A stretch of DNA of 10,749 nt from the NCBI GenBank assembly GCA_002104895.1, contig MCFG01000464.1, positions 37,501 to 48,249 on the forward strand. The letters run 5' to 3'. This DNA is from Anaeromyces robustus. Lineage: Eukaryota; Neocallimastigomycota; Neocallimastigomycetes; Neocallimastigales; Neocallimastigaceae. Under the pieces are notes generated by a model. It saw only the letters and a list, made by a program, of their open reading frames with translations. It made no database searches and was not told the origin of the DNA. Within the stretch, counting starts at the first letter, position 1, and each line of letters opens with the position of its first letter. The position numbers were made by a program, and so were the translations under genes. Below, piece by piece: positions 1-10,749 of this stretch.

Positions 1-689
1 AGATGCAAGAATACCCATTGTACTATAAATAATAATTGACCAAAAAATATCCATAACCGGGAAAAAATAATTGATAACACTACCATCTAATGTAAATGAT
101 AAGACTAATGGAAGTGTTATCTTCTTTAAAATAATATAAATAAAACTTACAATCTCATAGCTACCTTTTTGGTAACAATAATCATAATTGGTATAACCAA
201 TTAAAAACATAAATGATGATATTAAAACTCGTGAAATATTATTTGAAATGTTACCTTCTGAATCACTACAATATTGAATAATTAAATATAATATAAGAGT
301 TAACCCTTGCCATTCATTAACTTGTTCTGAATTGAATATAGTTGTATTTTTAGAAGTTTCTACTGAATTTATAATTGGTATTGAAGCAAAAATCAAAAGA
401 CCTAAATATTTAAATAAAGAATATTGCTTATTTAACTTTAATAATAATGCAGTATGATCTGTAATATATGAAAAATAAACTGTTAAACTTAATACTGTCA
501 AATTTATAACTAATTGATCATCTGGTATATATCTATTTATAATTGGAGGTACTAAATAGTATTTTTGAACTTTTTATTTTTTATTTTTATCATATAAACG
601 AGTTATCATTATTGTTGTTATTTATTATTTATATTATTGTTGTTGTTGTTGTTTATAATATTATTGGTATTATAATTAATTAATTAATT

Positions 690-754
<65 letters not shown>

Positions 755-2120
755 TAAAAAAATATATATATTAATTAATAATAGTTAATTTAATTGTTAA
801 TCTTTCTATTATTATATCTATTTATAATGATTTATTATTATTATGATTTATTCAATACTTACTAAATTTACGGTAAAATAAAGAAAGAGGTCCAAATATA
901 AATAAAAGAATTATAATTAAATTTTGTTTTATATTTAATTCAGGATAATCAACACAACAAGTAGAATCAGTTATGTTAATTTTTTCGTTACATATTGAAT
1001 TTAATAATAAATTTAATTCTTCATAAACAATATTTTTAATAAAAACATCTCGATCATCTTTATTATAATCACTTACTGAATCATAATAAAGTTTGTTCCA
1101 TGCTAATGGAACATGAATATTTCCTTTTCCATCAATATCTTTTGTTCTAATATCTTCTGTTACTTGTATTATATAATCATTCCATTCTATTAATTTTTTA
1201 GCCATTGGTTGATCTTCATCAATGTTAAAAACTGGTGTTAAAAGTCTAATAAAATATTCATGGTTAGTTCTTTGAATTTTTACTAATGCCTTTAGGAATG
1301 CTGATGACCATTCTTCTTTAGCTTTATTATACTTGTCTTCATCAATTTTATTTGTTTCAGAATTTACAATACTATTAATTATTGTTTTTCCACTACTTAA
1401 AATGAATATATTTCTAACATTAGGTTCATTAAAATTTGTTAACAATTTATTAAAATATTCACTTTCAAAATAGTTATCATGGTGATATATTAATCTAGTT
1501 GTATCTTGTTGTCTTTCAATTGTTTTTTTCTCTTTTATATCATCAGCACTTGTTACGCTTCCGAAAACTACACTTTCTAAATATTGGAACAATCTTGAAA
1601 TAGTTATATCTCCAACAAAATTTATATTTGTATTTTTTACACATTCATTAATGCTTTTTAAATCATATCGGTATTTTTTTATAACGCAAGTTTCTGGTTG
1701 CCAGTAACTATTATTTTTTAACGGTGAAGAAACCCAATGTCCTTTATTTATTAATGCTGAACATGACTCAGTATTATGTATATCATCTTTATTTAATAAT
1801 TGTATTTAATAATATTATATTTATTAATTTCTAAAATAAATAATAAAATTATTGAAAAAAAATAATAATTATATTAATGATATTAATGATATTAATAATA
1901 TTAATAACTTACAGGATCCCTTTTTATGAATTTCAAATAATGAAAAAATAAATGCTATTATTATACAAAAAATAAAACTTATGTTGAAAAATTTTCTCCA
2001 TTTCTCATTTTGAGAAAAGCTTGATTTTGAATTTGCATGAAAATATGGTAATATAGCAGATTTTTTTGATAAATTATCACTACCTTTTAATATAGGTATG
2101 TCTAAACTGTTATTGGACAT
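1..2120 (-). CDS. CAS1/CASD1-like O-acyltransferase family membrane protein, 5' part, catalytic residues apparently lost
   Basis: Exons 2120-1913, 1786-863 and 569-<1, with GTAAGT at both donors and phase 1 at both junctions, give 567 residues and stay open at the left edge. Residues 45-64 form one membrane anchor. Residues 78-350 resemble the lumenal SGNH/PC-esterase domain: GHWV (85-88), YWQP (97-100), Cys103, Cys118, FVGD (126-129) and a TCC..YP block (345-351). A membrane segment follows (about 358-373). Residues 378-567 resemble the multi-pass Cas1 acyltransferase domain, with DHT (415-417), EW (463-464), GY (502-503) and several hydrophobic helices. Known members (Cryptococcus Cas1p, animal CASD1) O-acetylate glycans in the Golgi. 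Here the usual GDS serine is Ile130, the usual DxxH histidine is Val317, and the two expected acyltransferase histidines are Gln476 and Asn505. The frame is intact, so this looks like a pseudoenzyme, not a decayed gene. Family call firm; activity unknown. Confidence 0.8.
570..862 (-). other. Intron 2 of the CAS1-like gene
   Basis: Reading the minus strand, the donor is GTAAGT at 862 and the acceptor AAAAAG ends at 570. Both sides agree in phase 1, joining the end of the SGNH-like domain and its following membrane segment to the acyltransferase-like domain. The intron is pure A/T-rich sequence with a short TTG repeat (about 639-653), a TTAA-type repeat and a long ATTT array. No coding sequence is seen inside. 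Confidence 0.75.
691..754. repeat. (ATTT)n tetranucleotide microsatellite
   Basis: About 16 near-perfect ATTT units, directly preceded by about five TTAA/TAAT units (674-692). The array lies wholly inside intron 2 of the CAS1-like gene, so length changes should not alter the protein. Confidence 0.9.
1787..1912 (-). other. Intron 1 of the CAS1-like gene, with a short minisatellite
   Basis: The donor is GTAAGT at 1912 and the acceptor AAAG ends at 1787. Removing it joins the anchor exon to the SGNH-like exon in phase 1. Near the donor, about 1871-1906 holds four imperfect copies of a 9-10 base ATTAATGAT/ATTAATAAT unit. Confidence 0.75.
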
Positions 2121-3206
2121 TTTTATATTAAATATATCTCTTATTTATAATGTTTATGATTATAATTAATTTCTATTAAAAATAATTTTTAATAATACTT
2201 TTTAAAAATTTAAATAATTTTGAATTAAATATATGAATTAATAAAATCAAGAATTTAAAATAAAATATTATAATAGATATATAATTAAATAAAATTAATA
2301 TACTATATAAATGTTTGCTTTCTTTTTTTCTTTTTCTTTTTTTTTTTTTTTTTTTTTTAATAATTACAATTAACAATTATAAATTCATGTTTTAAATTAA
2401 TCATTATGAATATATTTTGCATATCAAAATCCTAATGAATGAAAAATATTTCATATATTATTTATTAAAATGCTTTAAAAAGAAATAACTCATAAAATTC
2501 AAATTCTTTTTTTTTTTTTACATAAAAAAAAAATGCATCAAATGTATATAAAATTTTGTTAAAACAATTAAAATTATAATGATTATTATTTATAAATTAT
2601 TCTGATTATTCTGATTACTACATATATATATATACATGAATTCACATTTCAATTTTAATTTGTAGTTCTTTATTATTATATTTATTGTTACTTATATTTT
2701 ATTATATTTAAATTTATTATTTAAAAAAAAAAAAAAAAAGAATTTCAATAATATATATATTTAAATTTTTTTCAATATTATTGATTTGTTTTGTTATTCA
2801 ATTTTTGAATATTATTCTTTCATTTTATTGTATTATAAAAAAGAATAAAAAAAAAAAAGAAGATTAATTTAAAAATTGATTTATTTATATTTATGAAATA
2901 TATTAAATGTAATCATACATATATTAAAATTACATTATAATATATGAAATATTACATATCTTTTTAATTATATATTTAATAACCTAACCCATATAATAAT
3001 TAAACAAAAAAATATAATTTCAATTATTATACTAACAATTTAATGCCTTTATTTAAGAATATTAGAATATAAATCATAACCCATTATATATTTTCTTTAA
3101 ACTAAAATTTTAAAAACTTTATTAATCAAAAATCGAAAAAATAAAAAAAGAAATAATAATAATAAGGGAAAATATATTTTAAATATAAAGATATAATAAT
3201 ATTATA
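2121..3206. promoter_or_regulatory. Divergent intergenic region between the CAS1-like and CCDC42-like genes
   Basis: This 1,086-base gap separates two start codons that point away from each other, so it must hold the promoters and 5' leaders of both genes. It contains almost only A and T: a T tract (2317-2358), A runs near 2724-2738 and 2850-2861, and an (AT)n run near 2620-2633. The 60 bases before the plus-strand start are A-rich and purine-rich, as expected of a 5' leader. I cannot place a TATA box with any weight in such sequence, and I see no tRNA, structured RNA or credible extra gene. Confidence 0.5.
2317..2358. repeat. Poly-T / C-interrupted pyrimidine tract
   Basis: A run of T broken by a few single C bases, ending in about 20 uninterrupted T. 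On the minus strand it reads as AAA/AAG codons and creates a spurious lysine-rich reading frame. It is probably a simple-sequence expansion within the divergent promoter region. Confidence 0.8.
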
Positions 3207-4788
3207 ATGCCAATTATAAACGATAATTTAGAAGAATATTTTAAAATAAATTTTAAGAAAAAATTTTATTTGTAAGAATTGTAACTAATATTTTTATAAA
3301 AATAATATCTTTTTAATTTTAATATTTTAATAAGTGTAACTTAAACCATTTAATTTTAATGTTTTAATATGTAAAACTCAAAAAGCCATTTAATATATTT
3401 TAAGAAGAAAATTTTAATATTTATAAATATATTGTATCATATTTTATATAAATATAGAAATGCAACGAATAAACATGATTATGAATTAACTTCAGCCACC
3501 AGACTTTTAGAAAAGAGAAGAGAAACAATTGAAATTGAAAATGGGTTACAATTACAAAAACAAGATTTTGCATCAAAAATGGAATCGCTGGTTGGAAGAA
3601 GAGAAGAATTAGCTAAACGTCAAAAAAATTTGAGAAATAAAAAGATAAAATTTGAAAAATATTTAAAAGTATTCATTTATACTTTTAAAAAGAAAAATAT
3701 TGCTTAATAAATGATATATGAATATTAATTTTATAAAACATTTTAAAATATACATAACTAGGAAAATGATGCTAAAAGATTAAGAGCTGAAAAAAAAAAG
3801 AGCGAAGAAAAAAAGTTAAAAGAAGCTAAACAAAAGATGATTATAAATTATAAAAAAGTATTAAACGATTTATTGATAGAGAAAAGTAACCAGTTAAAAC
3901 AAATGGAACTAAGTATGAAAAATAAAAGTAAAATAACAATATAATGATATTTTTCTTATAATTATTGTTAAATGATATTATTTATTTCAATAATTATAAA
4001 TATAGATATATTATATCAAAAATATTTTGAATCTATTCTTGAAACTGAAACCGAATTCTTAGAACCAAATGACGTTATATCAAGATATGATACATTAAAA
4101 GCAACTAATACTGATCTTATACATAAATTAAGAGTAACACAAGATAAAATAGAAGAAACTCAAATAACATTTACTAGAAATTCAGAGGTATTAATTTATA
4201 TTATTAATTTTTATCCATTCATTTATATATATCTGTTATGTATATATTCTAGAATAATTAAACAATAATAAATATAATAATATTAATATAATAATTTTTA
4301 TATTTATAATTATTATGTAATTATAATTACACAATAATTATATATAATAAAATAAATAATAAAATAAATAATATAATATTTATTAATAAGGAACAAAATA
4401 ACATCATATTAAATTATAATAACGATATTGCAAGGTTACAATCAAAATTAGAAGAATGTCAGCAAAAAACAGCAAAGTGGCAAAATGAATGGGATAAAAT
4501 TCTTAATACAGCCACAGAAAAGTCTTTATTACTTGGTCAGACAAAGATGTAAGTAGTTATAATATACGTTATTACAAATAGAATAATATCAAAATATTTT
4601 TTAATTTTTAATTTTTAATTTTAAATTTATAATTTTTTAGGGCAACCAATAATTTATTTAATTTGGTTAGATTAAATTTAGATAATAGAATCCGTTATAC
4701 GTCTGATACAACTGCTCAATTAGATAAAATACAACAATTTATCGTTGGATCATCTTATCTAACTATTCTATGTCAAGAATTACAATAA
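3207..4788 (+). CDS. CCDC42/CFAP73-family (DUF4200) flagellar coiled-coil protein, complete
   Basis: Six exons: 3207-3271, 3458-3668, 3762-3912, 4006-4187, 4391-4548 and 4641-4788. They give 304 residues in continuous phase; animal CCDC42 is a little over 300. Family landmarks appear in order: LEEYFK at the N-terminus, LLEKRRE (38-44), REEL, ENDAKR (93-98), Y-x-x-YFE (146-151), SRYDTL (168-173), QNN (205-207), LLLGQTKM (249-256) with NLF after it, and QLDKIQQFI near the end. Most of the protein is charged heptad-like coiled coil with no membrane segment. Known relatives are axonemal or basal-body proteins: Chlamydomonas MIA2/FAP73 works with MIA1/FAP100 in regulating an inner dynein arm, and mouse CCDC42 is needed for sperm flagella. 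The start at 3207 is chosen because it gives LEEYFK and splices in phase 2. I cannot tell CCDC42 from CFAP73. Exon 3 could instead end at 3927, adding five residues. Confidence 0.88.
3272..3457 (+). other. Intron 1 of the CCDC42-like gene, with an imperfect tandem duplication
   Basis: GTAAGA donor at 3272 and ATATAG acceptor at 3457 restore a leucine codon across the junction. Inside, two copies of a roughly 40-base segment lie in tandem (3312-3353 and 3350-3394). Each begins TTTAATTTTAAT and ends CCATTTAA, with a few substitutions and short gaps in the middle. Confidence 0.7.
3913..4005 (+). other. Intron 3 of the CCDC42-like gene, with two in-phase donors
   Basis: The acceptor ATATAG ends at 4005. 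Two donors are possible, GTATGA at 3913 and GTAAAA at 3928, 15 bases apart and both phase 1. The first is preferred because it gives 20 residues from the conserved glutamate (EKSNQL) to the end of YFE, which equals the spacing I recall in CCDC42. The second inserts five extra residues into this coiled coil. Confidence 0.55.
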
Positions 4789-5349
4789 TTGGAATAAATA
4801 TATATATAATAATACTATTATTTAAGCTTTACCTTTTAAATATAAAATAAAAAAATACCAATATATGTTTTTTTATATGAAATGTTTTAACTATAAATTA
4901 TTATTTTTATTTTTTACTTATCAAAAAAATTAATAATAAAAACAAATATATTTATACAAATTATATATATTATAAAGTATAAGTATAATATATTTGCTAA
5001 GAACCTTATAATAAAAATAAATATTATGTAATAATATTATAATATTAATTTTTTTTTTATTTTTTTTTATTTTTTTTTTTTTATATTTTTTTATAGAATA
5101 TATATAAATTTGTCATTCTATAATTTCTACTTTTTTTTTTTTTTTGTATGAATTCTTTATTACTAAATTATTTATAGATAAAATTCTTTTAATTTATTCT
5201 TTTTATTTTTATTTATTTATATTTATGTTTATTTATATTTTATATTTATATTTACATTTGCATTTTATTTTTATATATTTATTATTTTTTCCCCAATTTT
5301 ATGTTATATATTATTATATTTATTATTATAAAATTTTATAATTCTATAT
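4789..5349. other. Intergenic region between convergent genes
   Basis: The CCDC42-like and FERRY3-like genes end toward each other here, so this stretch holds both 3' untranslated regions and their polyadenylation sites. AATAAA occurs within ten bases of the plus-strand stop (4793-4798) and again further on, but in such A/T-rich DNA that hexamer means little. A series of T runs fills 5050-5096 and 5129-5144. The rest is A/T-rich without any credible gene on either strand. Confidence 0.6.
5050..5144. repeat. Cluster of poly-T tracts
   Basis: Several runs of 8-15 T separated by single A bases, a short TATAG-containing break, then another T run of about 14 that ends at a TGTATGAATTC sequence. 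On the minus strand this is an A-rich stretch downstream of the FERRY3-like stop codon. Confidence 0.8.
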
Positions 5350-10192
<4,843 letters not shown>

Positions 10193-10615
10193 TTTTTTTT
10201 TATTTTTTTATTGTTTAAATATAATACTTTTTATTTAAATATATTATTCTATATTTGTAATAATTTTAATAAATATAATCGTATTATATATTTTTATTTA
10301 TGATTAATTATATTTTCAAATGCTAAAAGTTTTTTTTTTTTTTTTTTTTAATAATTTATAAAAGGCCAAAAAAAAGAAAATTTTATATTTTTGTTCTTTG
10401 TATTAACAAATTTAAATTAATATAAATTTGAAAAATTTATATTATTAATATTTTCAAAATACTATAAAATTTCAAAAATTTTAATATAGAGTTTTTTTAA
10501 GAAATAAAAAATGTTCTATATTTTATTTTTATATTAAATTGTATAATTTATTATGGAGTAGAAAATTTCATCATTATTTAATTTAAACTTAATAAATAAT
10601 AATTTTTATTTCAGA
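10193..10615. promoter_or_regulatory. Divergent intergenic region between the FERRY3-like gene and a partial gene
   Basis: This 423-base gap lies between two start codons facing away from each other and probably holds both promoters. It has a 20-base T run (10330-10349), a T-rich tract directly before the FERRY3-like start, and a TTATTTCAG at 10606-10614. That last sequence would serve as an intron acceptor if the plus-strand gene has a spliced 5' leader. No other gene is visible. Confidence 0.45.
10330..10349. repeat. Poly-T run of 20
   Basis: Twenty consecutive T bases in the divergent gap upstream of the FERRY3-like gene. Such homopolymer tracts often act as nucleosome-poor promoter elements in fungi, but nothing here proves a role. 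Confidence 0.85.
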
Positions 10616-10749
10616 ATGAATTCTTTAACAAATATTAACCCGGGTAAAAATACTTTAAAATTAATAAATTTAATTAATCCAGTTGTATTAAATACAATAA
10701 AATTTAATAAATCAATTAAATTCAATGAATTAATGGTAATTTTAATATA
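10616..10749 (+). CDS. Probable 5' exon of an unidentified gene, cut by right edge
   Basis: An open frame from an ATG at 10616 runs to the edge and starts MNSLTNINPGKNTLKLI. Base use is less skewed than in the surrounding gap: it includes the window's only obvious CCCGGG (10639-10644). A GTAATT at 10736 matches donors used by the neighbouring gene, so the exon may end at 10735 in phase 0 after 40 codons. The peptide is rich in Asn, Leu, Ile and Lys and is not recognisable. The TTTCAG just before the ATG could be an acceptor of a 5' leader intron, in which case translation might begin further upstream, although in-frame stops lie close by. It may also be a chance frame. Confidence 0.4.
   Translation, partial: MNSLTNINPGKNTLKLINLINPVVLNTIKFNKSIKFNELMVILI

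Noticed and set aside
2176-2376. Minus-strand lysine/isoleucine-rich frame
   Set aside because: It is made of a poly-T tract and A/T noise, with no domain or splice context.
2981-2991. CCTAACCC, similar to a telomere repeat
   Set aside because: It occurs as a single copy with no tandem neighbours, so it gives no sign of a telomere or interstitial telomeric tract.
5144-5341. Plus-strand frame of Phe, Tyr, Ile and Leu that resembles membrane segments
   Set aside because: T-rich intergenic DNA always reads this way. There is no charged or polar pattern, and it lies in the 3' region between convergent genes.
5325-5342. Perfect 18-base palindrome just downstream of the FERRY3-like stop
   Set aside because: It is A/T only, and chance palindromes of this size are common at this base composition.
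10418-10444. Perfect 12-base inverted repeat with a 3-base loop
   Set aside because: Its arms are A/T only. In 10 kb of such biased DNA, dozens of inverted repeats of this length are expected by chance.

Overview
The window is extremely A+T-rich eukaryotic DNA. It has long A/T-only stretches, large (AAT)n microsatellites, and three recognisable genes split by short A/T-rich introns with GT...AG borders. The standard genetic code with TAA stops fits every spliced frame. One gene encodes a ciliary/flagellar coiled-coil protein, so the organism should build flagella. One encodes a CAS1-type protein with the fungal-looking layout of single N-terminal anchor, SGNH-like domain and multi-pass acyltransferase-like domain. 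A flagellated, very A+T-rich, early-diverging fungus, such as an anaerobic gut fungus (Neocallimastigomycota), fits best. This is inference; no marker gene in the window proves it.

Layout: (1) 1-2120, minus strand: 5' two-thirds or so of a CAS1/CASD1-like membrane protein in three exons, cut by the left edge. The residues expected at its catalytic positions appear to be replaced. (2) 2121-3206: A/T-rich gap between two divergent genes. (3) 3207-4788, plus strand: a complete six-exon, 304-residue CCDC42/CFAP73-family (DUF4200) axonemal protein. (4) 4789-5349: gap between convergent genes, rich in poly-T runs. (5) 5350-10192, minus strand: a complete 13-exon, 744-residue homologue of FERRY3 (C12orf4), carrying an evident UBA domain. 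Introns 1, 4 and 9 are each swollen to 525-574 bases by an (AAT)n array in the same orientation. (6) 10193-10615: gap. (7) 10616-10749, plus strand: probable first exon of an unidentified gene cut by the right edge.

The genes do not form a pathway: a secretory-pathway membrane protein, an axonemal protein and an endosomal RNA-transport subunit are simply neighbours. Exon models were built by hand from splice-site phase agreement and remembered family motifs. They reproduce continuous proteins with correct family order, but no search was run.
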